Shown here piece after piece: positions 55,098-63,188 of a DNA stretch of 64,000 nucleotides. Positions within the stretch are counted from its first letter, which is position 1. The number at the start of each line of letters is the position of its first letter. The DNA lies in assembly GCF_900182925.1 (NCBI RefSeq), contig NZ_LT900024.1:2604001-2668000 (forward strand), written 5' to 3'. The notes below the pieces were generated by a model that was not told where the DNA came from, made no database searches, and saw only the letters and a list, made by a program, of their open reading frames with translations. The translations under genes and the position numbers were made by a program. The DNA comes from Psychrobacter sp. LV10R520-6 (lineage in GTDB: Bacteria > Pseudomonadota > Gammaproteobacteria > Pseudomonadales > Moraxellaceae).

Positions 55098-55421
55098 TCT
55101 ATTGAATTCCCCACCTAAAATCTCTCTCATAGTATTAATAATTGACATCCATTTATAAAATCGAACATAATCAATCAAAGTAGTCCTTAAAGCAGTCCTT
55201 TTAATGTACTTTGCTATTGATACATATTAGCTGTAAAGGCATGTGGATGCTGACAATGATCTAAACTTTACACTTAGCAAAGAAGAATTCGATTTTAGCA
55301 ACTTTGAGTTTCTTTGTCTTATTACGAATTAGAGCGCCATACTACCTACTTATACCAATCAATCTGGCAGAGTAAACCTAATATCCTTTACAACACTGGC
55401 TTTTTATAAATCAGTTATAGA
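55098..55421. other. Gene-free convergent region between ilvD and comM
   Basis: I see no gene or structured element here beyond the ilvD terminator; AT-rich sequence with only short open frames. Confidence 0.45.
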
Positions 55422-56951
55422 TCACTTACTTCGATAGCTAAGGGCCTCAGACACATGAGCACTGGTGATATCAAGACTTTCTGCCAAATCAGCAATGGTA
55501 CGCGCTACTCGCAAGACGCGATGATATCCTCGCGCCGATAGATTAAGACGCTGTTGTGCTAATTGTAGTAGCTGCTGTTCGCCCTCGCCTAACTGAACGT
55601 ATTCATCAATTTCACTGGGGCTAAGCTCGTTATTCACTTTTTGTTGCCGCTTTAGTTGCCGTTTATGAGCAGCTGAAACCCTACTCCTTACTTTCTCCGA
55701 GGTTTCACCGGCCACGCTATTTTGTAGATCTGCAATCGGTAATGCTGGCACGGTAATATGCAGGTCAATGCGATCGAGCAGCGGGCCTGATAGCTTATCC
55801 TGATAGCGCTTAATCTGCTCAGGACGGCAACGACAACGTCCTGATGCGTCACCATCATAGCCACACGGGCAAGGGTTCATAGCGGCGACCAATTGAAAGT
55901 TTGCAGGAAAGGTCATTTGGGAATTAGCACGGCTGATCGTAATCTGCTTCGCCTCTAATGGCTGACGCAGCACCTCTAACACGCTTCGATCAAACTCCGG
56001 AAGCTCATCTAAGAACAGCACGCCTTTATTAGCCAAAGTAATCTCGCCAGGTTTTGGACGTGAGCCACCGCCAACTAAGGCAACTGCCGATATCGTGTGA
56101 TGAACTTGTCTAAACGGCCTTGTGCCATAATCATAATCGCTATCGGCTACTGAATAAGTGCTGGCGACTTCTAACGCATCCTCAGCGCTCAGATCTGGCA
56201 AGATAGTTGGCAGCCGTGATGCCATTAATGTCTTACCCGAACCTGGAGGCCCTGTGAATAATAACGAATGCCCGCCTGCTGCCGCAATCTCTAACGCACG
56301 CCTAGCATGATGTTGACCCTTAACATCGGCTAAGTCTACTTGATAGCTGGCATTTTGCGGTGCTGGGCTTGGCGGTACGATATCCAAGCGTCCATCCGTC
56401 GCATTAGGCTCTGCTAGCGATTGTAGATGGTCGCAAACTGCTTTTAGGCTTTGAGCGGCTAATATGGTCACGCCTTCAACGCGGCTGGCCTCTGCGCCAT
56501 TATCAGCCGGTACTATTAATTGCCGCGACTCTGGTCCAGATTTTAATGCTAGCGCCTCAGCCTTTATCGCTCGTGCTACCGCTAAGCTACCTGTTACTTG
56601 CCTAAGCTCCCCATTTAGCGCCAACTCCCCAATAAACTCAAATGCCGATAGCACCTCTGGTTCCAGCTGATCACTGGCTGCCAAAATACCAATCGCGATA
56701 GGCAAATCAAGGCGTGCGCCATCTTTAGGTAAATCAGCTGGGGCTAAATTGATGGTCAGGCGCCGATTGGGAAACTGAAAACCGGAATTAAGAATGGCGG
56801 AGCGTACCCGATCTTTACTCTCTCGTACTGCCGCTTCGGGTAAGCCTACGATAGTCAGTGCGGGCAAGCCTTGGGACAGATGTACCTCGATAATAACCTG
56901 CGGCGCGTGCAAGCCAACGACTGAGCGGGTGTAGACTTGAGCAAACGACAT
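55422..56951 (-). CDS. comM: YifB/ComM family Mg-chelatase-like AAA+ ATPase
   Basis: A 509-residue protein with an N-terminal Lon-like fold (VGLPEAAVRESKDRVRSAILNSGF, APADLPKDGARLDLPIAIG), then the AAA+ core: Walker A TGPPGSGKTLMA, Walker B GVLFLDELPEF, sensor 1 AAMNPCPCGYDGDASGRC with four cysteines typical of the family, and sensor-2 arginines in ARGYHRVLRVARTIADL. ComM is a branch-migration helicase that helps integrate incoming DNA during natural transformation in Vibrio and Acinetobacter; the same role is likely here. The ATG at 56951 follows AGGAAG. It is the last housekeeping gene before the mobile region. Confidence 0.95.
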   Translation of the reverse strand: MSFAQVYTRSVVGLHAPQVIIEVHLSQGLPALTIVGLPEAAVRESKDRVRSAILNSGFQFPNRRLTINLAPADLPKDGARLDLPIAIGILAASDQLEPEVLSAFEFIGELALNGELRQVTGSLAVARAIKAEALALKSGPESRQLIVPADNGAEASRVEGVTILAAQSLKAVCDHLQSLAEPNATDGRLDIVPPSPAPQNASYQVDLADVKGQHHARRALEIAAAGGHSLLFTGPPGSGKTLMASRLPTILPDLSAEDALEVASTYSVADSDYDYGTRPFRQVHHTISAVALVGGGSRPKPGEITLANKGVLFLDELPEFDRSVLEVLRQPLEAKQITISRANSQMTFPANFQLVAAMNPCPCGYDGDASGRCRCRPEQIKRYQDKLSGPLLDRIDLHITVPALPIADLQNSVAGETSEKVRSRVSAAHKRQLKRQQKVNNELSPSEIDEYVQLGEGEQQLLQLAQQRLNLSARGYHRVLRVARTIADLAESLDITSAHVSEALSYRSK

Positions 56952-57181
56952 AAGGACTTCCTAGTAGAGGGGCTTATTGATAGTAGAGCATTAGTTAGCT
57001 GCACGCAAATGTTGTCTACTCTACGTTAAGACTTAAGTATTGTTTTTAATTGTGTAGTCTACTCTTTTAAGAATAGTTACGATAATACTGAGAGTACCTT
57101 GAATCACATTAATGACTTTAGAATTACTGGGTAAACTATTATTTATTCTATTAATGCTAGATTAACACACCAAGTGCAACG

Positions 57182-57250
57182 CTAGACTCTATTATAGAAC
57201 ACCTGGTTAGGCGTTTTGAACGCCAATCGTTTTCTTGGTCTGTCGTTCAA
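57182..57250 (-). pseudogene. IS30-family transposase, C-terminal remnant
   Basis: The minus strand reads LNDRPRKRLAFKTPNQVF, then YNRV and TAG at 57182. LNxRPRKxLxxKTPxEVF is the hallmark end of IS30-type transposases. The remainder is missing: the frame meets the terminal repeat of the IS256-family element at 57252. The sequence 57150-57181 just past the stop (GCACTTGGTGTGTTAATC on the minus strand) may be the IS30 end. Confidence 0.75.
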
Positions 57251-57251
57251 C

Positions 57252-58553
57252 GAGACTTTCCTAAAAACTGTGTAACTGCTTATAATCCACTAACCGGAGA
57301 ATAAGCAATGACTAACCAAACCGACATTAAAACACTGGCCGAGCAAATGGCTAGCAGCATGAACAGCTTTGATGACATCAAAGACTTTCAGAAGCAACTC
57401 ATGCAGTCCTTTATCGACACTGCTTTAGAGGCTGAGATGGAAGACCATCTAGGCTACCCAAAGCATGAAAAAGCGGGTAAGCCAAACAAGCGCAACGGTC
57501 ATACTAAAAAGAGAGTTCGCAGTGATAGCGGCGCGCTTGAGATATCCACCCCAAGAGACCGCGGTGGCAGCTTTGAGCCCGTACTCGTCAGTAAGCATCA
57601 AACCCGTATCTCAGGTCTTGACGATAAAATCATATTCTTTTACGCCAAAGGCCAAACGACCACTGAGATCGTTGATACCATCAAAGAGCTTTACGATGTC
57701 GATATATCCAGCAGCTTAGTTTCAAGAGTCACTGACAATATCTTAGAGGACATCACCGCTTGGCAGAACAGGCCGCTGAGCAGTGTTTATCCTATTGTCT
57801 ACCTAGACTGCATTGTCGTCAAAGTACGCCAAGATAAGCAGATTATCAACAAGGCTATCTACCTGGCACTAGGCGTGGGACTTGATGGTAAAAAAGAGCT
57901 ACTTGGTATGTGGCTATCAGAAAACGAGGGCGCTAAGTTCTGGCTAGGCGTTCTCACTGAATTGCAAAACTGCGGGGTACAAGACATCTTAATCGCTTGT
58001 GTGGATGGTCTAAAAGGCTTCCCCGATGCCATCAACACCGTCTACCCTAAAGCACAGGTTCAGCTGTGTATCGTACACATGGTGCGATACTCAATGAAGT
58101 TCGTGCCTTGGACAGATAAAAAGGCAGTAGCGGCTGATTTAAAGGCTATCTACGGCGCTGATACCCTCGAGATAGCAAAGGCCAATCTTGAGCATTTCGA
58201 TGAGACTTGGGGCCGTGAGTACCCGCATGTCGTCAAGTCTTGGCGTAGCAACTGGGAGGGCTTAACAGTGTTCTTCGAGTATCCTAAAGACATCAGAAAA
58301 GCCATTTATACCACCAATGCTATAGAATCATTAAATAGTGTGATTCGTACTGCGGTGAATAAGCGTAAGGTGTTCCCGTCTGATCAGGCAGCATTCAAAG
58401 TAGTGTACTTAGCAATCCAGCAGGCGTCAAAGAAGTGGTCGATGCCGAGTCAACACTGGACGTCTGCTCTTAATCGCTTTATGATTATGTTTGATGACCG
58501 TGTAAACAAGCATTTAATCTAAACGGCAGTTACACAGAATATGGAATGGTCTC
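57252..58553 (+). mobile_element. IS256-family insertion sequence
   Basis: Ends carry imperfect inverted repeats: GAGACTTTCCTAAAAACTG, TGTAACTGC on the left (57252-57279) and the complement of GAGACCATTCCATATTCTG, TGTAACTGC on the right (58526-58553), 20 of 28 positions identical with the inner 12 perfect. One transposase gene fills it. The bases outside the two ends (CGTTCAAC left, GGATTTGA right) do not match, so no 8-9 bp target duplication is visible. The left end abuts an IS30 remnant that does not continue on the right, which implies rearrangement after insertion. Confidence 0.85.
57308..58522 (+). CDS. IS256-family transposase
   Basis: A 404-residue mutator-type DDE transposase, full length for IS256. 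The N-terminal part has MQSFIDTALEAEMEDHLGYPKHE, then RNGHTKKRVRSDSGALEI; the catalytic acids lie in VYLDCIVVKV (first Asp), IACVDGLKGFPDAI (second Asp) and TTNAIESLNSVIR (Glu). C/H residues QLCIVHMVR are also in place. The frame is intact, the ATG at 57308 follows CCGGAG, and both terminal repeats remain, so the element may be active. Confidence 0.95.
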   Translation: MTNQTDIKTLAEQMASSMNSFDDIKDFQKQLMQSFIDTALEAEMEDHLGYPKHEKAGKPNKRNGHTKKRVRSDSGALEISTPRDRGGSFEPVLVSKHQTRISGLDDKIIFFYAKGQTTTEIVDTIKELYDVDISSSLVSRVTDNILEDITAWQNRPLSSVYPIVYLDCIVVKVRQDKQIINKAIYLALGVGLDGKKELLGMWLSENEGAKFWLGVLTELQNCGVQDILIACVDGLKGFPDAINTVYPKAQVQLCIVHMVRYSMKFVPWTDKKAVAADLKAIYGADTLEIAKANLEHFDETWGREYPHVVKSWRSNWEGLTVFFEYPKDIRKAIYTTNAIESLNSVIRTAVNKRKVFPSDQAAFKVVYLAIQQASKKWSMPSQHWTSALNRFMIMFDDRVNKHLI

Positions 58554-58675
58554 GGATTTGATTCAAACCTTTCATAATCTTGTTAATACTGCTGCCGCTA
58601 ACCGTCTTTATCTGAAGCAGAATACTTAGTATTCTTAGTTAGCTATATCTACCATAGTCAAATCTTCATTTGAAT
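58554..58675. other. Short intergenic segment with a possible decayed coding fragment
   Basis: Right after the insertion sequence the plus strand reads SDLIQTFHNLVNTAAANRLY and stops at TAG 58628. It resembles the end of a protein but I cannot name it. It could be the tail of the gene into which the element once inserted. Confidence 0.25.
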
Positions 58676-59626
58676 TTATGTAGAGTAAGGCCCTAGAAAC
58701 CTCACTCCGTTAAAGTGAATAAGGTGAGAAGGTGCGTCCGCTACCCATACCTCTGTTTCCCATGCAATTTCACCAAGGTAGCGTCCCATGAGAGTTCTAT
58801 TTGGAAAAGCAGTCACATAGACCAATCCAGCAGTTGACTCTGAGAATAGCTTAGAAAGCTCTTCATATCTTTTTCCGTCAACAGGTCCATGGCTAGTGAC
58901 AGACTCAACTAATAACAGCCAGTTTTTGTCAGTGTAGTGCAATACTACGTCAGGCATTTTGCCATGTGAACCTACATCGATATTTAGCCCCTTGAGCCGT
59001 TCTTCATCGAAATATCCCCACTTCTTTTCCGTATCACCTGCATAGATTAATATGCTGTTTGGTGCAAAACGTGACGCAAAATCTTCAATAATATTTTTGA
59101 TAAGCTCACTATGGACGCCAGGACTCAAAGTAATCTCTTTAACCTCTGTAACCCTTACAGGAATACGGTTCTGCTCTCGCTCTTTAGCATAACGTTCAAC
59201 GAGCGATGTACGAGTCGCCAAATAACGCTCTAGATTATTTGGCCATGATGTAGTTCCAAAAGTACGTAATAGAGTTAATGCGTGAGACTCAATTTGGTAA
59301 GCAGCCTTAGGGCTATTTACTGCGCGAGCTGGATCATCTGGATTGTAGAGAGCTACTCCTGCATCGCAGAACTGGTGCATTGTTTGGCGGCGAAAAGTTT
59401 CCCTAGAATTAGGTGCATAATGCTTTTCATACTGATCGTATACCCAACTCATCATTGGCGTAATGCCTATGAGGGGATTCTCTGCTTGTGCCCATGCTTT
59501 TTCTGGCGTCAGGTTCAAAAGAGCTAATAAACATAAAGCGGAGCGCTCATTCTGCTGCTGCGAAGGGAAACCTAAGGCAGCTATTATTTCCTGAGCATCT
59601 TCAAGGTGAGTATTTTTATTATTCAT
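58676..59626 (-). CDS. BsuBI/PstI-family type II restriction endonuclease
   Basis: A 316-residue protein with the BsuBI/PstI layout: an N-terminal helical domain (EIIAALGFPSQQQNERSALC, LLALLNL) and a C-terminal nuclease domain with MPDVVLHY (D226), WLLLVESVTSHGPVDGKRYEEL (E241) and LVYVTAFPNR. The ESVTSHGPV block is specific to this family, whose characterised members cut CTGCAG. The start overlaps the stop of the methyltransferase gene by one base, so protection is translated first. Specificity for CTGCAG is inferred from family only. The gene appears intact. Confidence 0.92.
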   Translation of the reverse strand: MNNKNTHLEDAQEIIAALGFPSQQQNERSALCLLALLNLTPEKAWAQAENPLIGITPMMSWVYDQYEKHYAPNSRETFRRQTMHQFCDAGVALYNPDDPARAVNSPKAAYQIESHALTLLRTFGTTSWPNNLERYLATRTSLVERYAKEREQNRIPVRVTEVKEITLSPGVHSELIKNIIEDFASRFAPNSILIYAGDTEKKWGYFDEERLKGLNIDVGSHGKMPDVVLHYTDKNWLLLVESVTSHGPVDGKRYEELSKLFSESTAGLVYVTAFPNRTLMGRYLGEIAWETEVWVADAPSHLIHFNGVRFLGPYST

Positions 59627-61092
59627 TAAATTAAGTCTCCAAATTGAGCGTCAATATTCTCTTGCGTAATATTTTTTTGTTTCAAAGCCCATTCGCCAAG
59701 CTGTATTAAAGCTTTACGACTTGGATATTTCATTTGCTTGAGATCTGTTGCATTGACCTGAGTATGGCCACTAAACCGTCTAAAATGCTCATCTACTGCT
59801 GTTGTGTTCAGATACACCGTAAGTCCACTTGCTAATGCCTCAGGCAAGCCGTTTTTATTATCGTGAAATACGTTTAAATGGTTCTCGAACCCTAGCATTG
59901 GATAGTCCTCAAAGTGATTAGGATCAACCAAGCTTGCAACAACACGGCGTTTTTCTTCCTTTGATGAAAATCGCTTAACTACACAATAAAAACCCTTTGG
60001 GTAAAGCCATTTTTCCGTATCAGAATTTTGCATTATCGCGTTAGATTTTTTAGAATTAGTTATAGGCCAATTGGTTTTACCAGTCTTTAAATGGCTAGGA
60101 TAAATTAATGGTGCCGACCCTTCTTCAGGCATATCACGCAAATGCTCTTTCAATCGGAAATCAACTACTGGACCAGTTGATAGCTTCACGTCAATATCAG
60201 TCATTGAGTGACGTACTGCAGATGACAATTCGATAGCACTTTTATCAGTTGTCGTCTGTACATGAATAAATCGTTCTGAATCATCTGGGAATACTATGCG
60301 CTCAAAAGGAATAGCACAATTGGCTAGGTCAGAAAAACTATCATCGGTAGAGGTTGAGATAGTAACAGGGCCCTGCTCTCCATCACGCTCTAGACAAATA
60401 ATTATATTTTCTTGTAAAACTTGGTCATCCTTAAAGGCTTTGTTGCGTGATTCAAACAAGTGTATTTGACGGATCGATGCCCGTTTGAGAATAAAGTCAC
60501 GAAAAGGGCGGTAATAAGGACCATTACAGAAACTGCGTGGAATAATGGCCACAATTTGCCCACCTGACGCCATTTGTGCCAATGCTAGTGCTATAAAAGC
60601 GGAGTATAGATTTACTGTCTCAATGCCAACTTTACTTAAAGCTAATCGGTGCTCTGATTTACTATTAATTTTTTTATAAGGTGGATTGAGAATTGCGTGA
60701 GTGTAGCCTTGATCCTGCAGACCTTTGTCTGTTGCAAGTTTTATGTAATCACCAGAGATAATATTAGTTTTCACATTATCGTATACGTTTAGATGCTGAC
60801 TGAGATAGGTTTGCAGCTCCTTATCAACTTCGTAAGCAGTTACTTCAACAGAATTAAAACCAAATCCGTTTGCTGCCCAATGATCAAGAAAAGCACAGGT
60901 TAGAGCGCCTACGCCTGCGCCTGCATCCAATAGATGACAGGTTTTAAGATTACTAGGTGGAAATAAGGATGCCATAAAGCGAGCCACATTAGAAGGCGTC
61001 ATGAATTGCCCGAACTCAGCTTTATATTTTGAAGTAGTACGAAGTGCTAATTTATGGCGCACATTGTCTGCAGTGTCTAACTGTTGAAGCAT
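59626..61092 (-). CDS. N6-adenine DNA methyltransferase of the PstI/BsuBI-type system
   Basis: A 488-residue N6-adenine methyltransferase. The N-terminal TTSKYKAEFGQFMTPSNVARFM and SAM-binding motif I DAGAGVGALT (residues 56-65) are followed by motif IV NPPY (136-139) and a C-terminal target-recognition region. It should methylate adenine in the sequence cut by the neighbouring nuclease. At least five CTGCAG sites lie in or near this locus (60216, 60715, 61068, 61382, 62965) and two in each 16S gene, so methylation would be needed for survival if specificity is CTGCAG. Start ATG 61092. Confidence 0.92.
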   Translation of the reverse strand: MLQQLDTADNVRHKLALRTTSKYKAEFGQFMTPSNVARFMASLFPPSNLKTCHLLDAGAGVGALTCAFLDHWAANGFGFNSVEVTAYEVDKELQTYLSQHLNVYDNVKTNIISGDYIKLATDKGLQDQGYTHAILNPPYKKINSKSEHRLALSKVGIETVNLYSAFIALALAQMASGGQIVAIIPRSFCNGPYYRPFRDFILKRASIRQIHLFESRNKAFKDDQVLQENIIICLERDGEQGPVTISTSTDDSFSDLANCAIPFERIVFPDDSERFIHVQTTTDKSAIELSSAVRHSMTDIDVKLSTGPVVDFRLKEHLRDMPEEGSAPLIYPSHLKTGKTNWPITNSKKSNAIMQNSDTEKWLYPKGFYCVVKRFSSKEEKRRVVASLVDPNHFEDYPMLGFENHLNVFHDNKNGLPEALASGLTVYLNTTAVDEHFRRFSGHTQVNATDLKQMKYPSRKALIQLGEWALKQKNITQENIDAQFGDLI

Positions 61093-61147
61093 ATTAGATC
61101 CATTTACTGATTATCAGTTGATACGCGGGGACAACATTGCGTTACTC

Positions 61148-61327
61148 TTATTCTTTGCCAGGGGGTGTTGGTCTAGGTCTAATAGTGGGTTCACTCCCTG
61201 CACTAGTAGGAGTATAACTAGCGCCAGGTTTAGACACAGGTGTAGGCTGGTAGCTCTTTTCTGTACTTTTAGGAGTATAACTATCACCGACTGAAACTTT
61301 GATTGTTGATTTTTTCTTATCACTCAT
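61148..61327 (-). CDS. Tiny disordered SYTP-repeat protein paired with DUF6338
   Basis: A 59-residue protein (MSDKKKSTIKVSVGDSYTPK start) that is rich in Ser, Thr, Pro and Lys. It repeats an SYxP unit: DSYTPK, KSYQPT, ASYTPT, and ends PTPPGKE. No fold, signal or membrane segment is predicted by eye. The ATG at 61327 has AAGGG nine bases away; ATG 61333 is too close to it. The gene overlaps the end of the DUF6338 gene, so the two are translated together. I recall similar short proteins next to DUF6338 genes, but no function is known. Confidence 0.65.
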   Translation of the reverse strand: MSDKKKSTIKVSVGDSYTPKSTEKSYQPTPVSKPGASYTPTSAGSEPTIRPRPTPPGKE

Positions 61328-61916
61328 ATTCATACACCCTTAATTCTATATGTGAAATTTCATCAGATAAAATGATAACTCCTGCAGTTCCTTTCTTCTT
61401 CCTCAAGAATTCGCCATTTGCGCCGATAAACCAGGTTTCTTGAAGATATATTTGTTCTGCCTCTGGGCTACTGGAAGCATTTGACTGTTCTGCATATAAC
61501 CCTCCTATAATAGTACCATTTTTTAAGATAACCTTTGCCCAATAACATTTCCGTTGAGAGAAAAGATAATCCCACGATCTTTTAGTTGGGTGAGGAGCAT
61601 TACTTAAAAACAAATTCCTAGTTCTTAAAAACCTCCAAATTATCACCCAGCCTATAGGAGCGACAAGTAGAACTACTAAGTAAAACAGGTAGTAAAGAGT
61701 AAAATTGCTCTCTTTTAGTCCGATTGTTTCGATTAACCATATTGGAAGAATAAAAAAAGCGTAATTGATACAGCTATACGCTATTGCATCAATTAATTGT
61801 TCCGAAGTCGGGTGTTCTATCCCTGGAAAAATCAATTGATAAGTTTTAATACTTATGAAACCAGGTATCACAAATGCGATAAATAATACTAGCTTATCAA
61901 CTTCCAATATATCCAT
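61320..61916 (-). CDS. DUF6338 family membrane protein
   Basis: A 198-residue protein. The N-terminus LVLFIAFVIPGFISIKTYQL is a membrane helix with the PGF motif typical of DUF6338, followed by a second pair of helices (CINYAFFILPIWLIETIG and LYYLFYLVVLLVAPIGWVII). The C-terminal half is soluble, with WAKVILKNGTIIGGLYAEQS, a small beta-barrel-like domain, and AGVIILSDEISHIELRVYE. The family is found in variable genomic islands; function is unknown. It is the upstream partner of the SYTP-repeat protein and lies between the restriction-modification pair and a PUA-like gene. Confidence 0.82.
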   Translation of the reverse strand: MDILEVDKLVLFIAFVIPGFISIKTYQLIFPGIEHPTSEQLIDAIAYSCINYAFFILPIWLIETIGLKESNFTLYYLFYLVVLLVAPIGWVIIWRFLRTRNLFLSNAPHPTKRSWDYLFSQRKCYWAKVILKNGTIIGGLYAEQSNASSSPEAEQIYLQETWFIGANGEFLRKKKGTAGVIILSDEISHIELRVYEYE

Positions 61917-62029
61917 AGTTAACCCTATAATAAATTATCTGTATACAGCAGGGAGATATCCCGATTAATGCACCTTTAAAACCATTTACCATAAGGTCCG
62001 AATCATAAATAGATTTGATAGCTATCTCT

Positions 62030-62419
62030 TTATATATCTTCCATTCTATTATCAATTTCAGCATCTAGCACTTGTTGCTGATGCAAATTCAATTGAATCA
62101 TTGTTCTAAGAAAGTTAGCTCCGCCATTAGTTAGGGACTTAAATTCTTTTGCAGTTATAGCTCTAAAGCCGGTCTTGAAATCACTTAGCTTCTTAGAATA
62201 TTTGGCTTCAGGAGTTCCTTCATACTCACTTGTTATCAGTTTTCCAGTTACAACGCCTGAAGCGACAAATCCAACTCCACTTTGATATAGATATACCGTA
62301 TCACCCTCTTTCAGATGAGAGATATTTTCTTTCCACCCCGTGTAAAAAGCAGCTGCTTCATGGTTTTCTAGCATACTCATATGGGCTGATTTGTTGTTGT
62401 TATAGTTAGTGTTGAGCAT
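62030..62419 (-). CDS. PUA/EVE-like domain protein, probably 5'-truncated
   Basis: From ATG 62419 the 129-residue product has a small beta domain: AAAFYTGWKENISHLKEGDTV, YLYQSGVGFVASGVVTGKLI, resembling the EVE/PUA-like fold (conserved GDTVYLYQSGxGFVAxG). EVE-type domains bind modified bases and often sit beside restriction systems. The reading frame remains open for 50 more codons upstream, to a TAA at 62570-62572, without ATG, GTG or TTG, and reads like protein (FVKAGIKETTSILEEAAKNL). This suggests that a longer gene lost its start. Whether the ATG at 62419 is used is uncertain. Confidence 0.55.
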   Translation of the reverse strand: MLNTNYNNNKSAHMSMLENHEAAAFYTGWKENISHLKEGDTVYLYQSGVGFVASGVVTGKLITSEYEGTPEAKYSKKLSDFKTGFRAITAKEFKSLTNGGANFLRTMIQLNLHQQQVLDAEIDNRMEDI

Positions 62420-62671
62420 AAAGTATCTTTGACCAAAAAGTGATTTTGCACCTTTAGGCTCGTCAGCCTCTAAGTTTTTTGCAGCCTCCTCTAGAATAGA
62501 AGTAGTTTCTTTAATGCCAGCTTTAACAAATTCAAGTAGTAAGAAGCTTGAAACTCCCAGTAGTGTACTTTACAGTGTACTTATTGAGTTGATTTCATCG
62601 TGAATATCGCTATTTTCGAGCAACCGAGCTGATTTGGGAAATGGAATGTTTAGTTGATCTAAATTTTTTCA

Positions 62672-63043
62672 TCAATGTTTCCTATACATGTCACACCCCT
62701 TTTGATTACCATTATCACAAGCTTGTCCAAATAACTCTTTAGCCTGTGGTTTATTCTGACGAACTCCTTCTCCATAGTAATAACCCTGCGCAGTATTAAA
62801 TAATCCTAATCCGTTAACTTGATCAGCAGCTTTTTTGTACTACTTAAACGCTTGAAAAAGATCTTTATCTACACCAACCCCTTGTTCGTACATAGCACCA
62901 AGACTAAACTGTGAGTTTACATAACCTTGATTAGCTAAATCCTCAGTTTTTGCGAAATCTGTTGCTGCAGCTGATAGGGTCAGTCCAAATAATAATCCTA
63001 AGGCTATCAACGCATTAGTAAATATACTTTTCAGTGATTGCAT
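62672..63043 (-). pseudogene. Sel1-repeat protein gene with an in-frame amber codon
   Basis: The frame from ATG 63043 has a signal peptide (ALIALGLLFGLTLSAAA) and one Sel1 repeat (LANQGYVNSQFSLGAMYEQG), then meets TAG at 62840-62842 after FQAFK. The next codons in the same frame read YKKAADQ, FNTAQGYYYGEGVRQ and CDNGNQKGCDMYRKH with TGA at 62672. In intact Sel1 repeats the stop position is Trp (xAFKWYxKAA), so TGG to TAG is the likely change. The full frame is 124 codons. It is a paralogue of the gene at 63189. Confidence 0.85.
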
Positions 63044-63188
63044 GGTCTATATTTTCCAAAAATTTGAGTGTGGGCGGCACTGTAGGAATTAAACAGACCT
63101 CTGCAAGCCTTTATGGTAATGATTTGCATTTTTATAATTTGGTCAATACCGAGAACAATACCAACAATCGGTTTTCAAAATTACTAAA
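63044..63188. other. Gap between the two Sel1-repeat genes
   Basis: No gene or structured element seen. The short plus-strand frame here is antisense noise. Confidence 0.4.
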
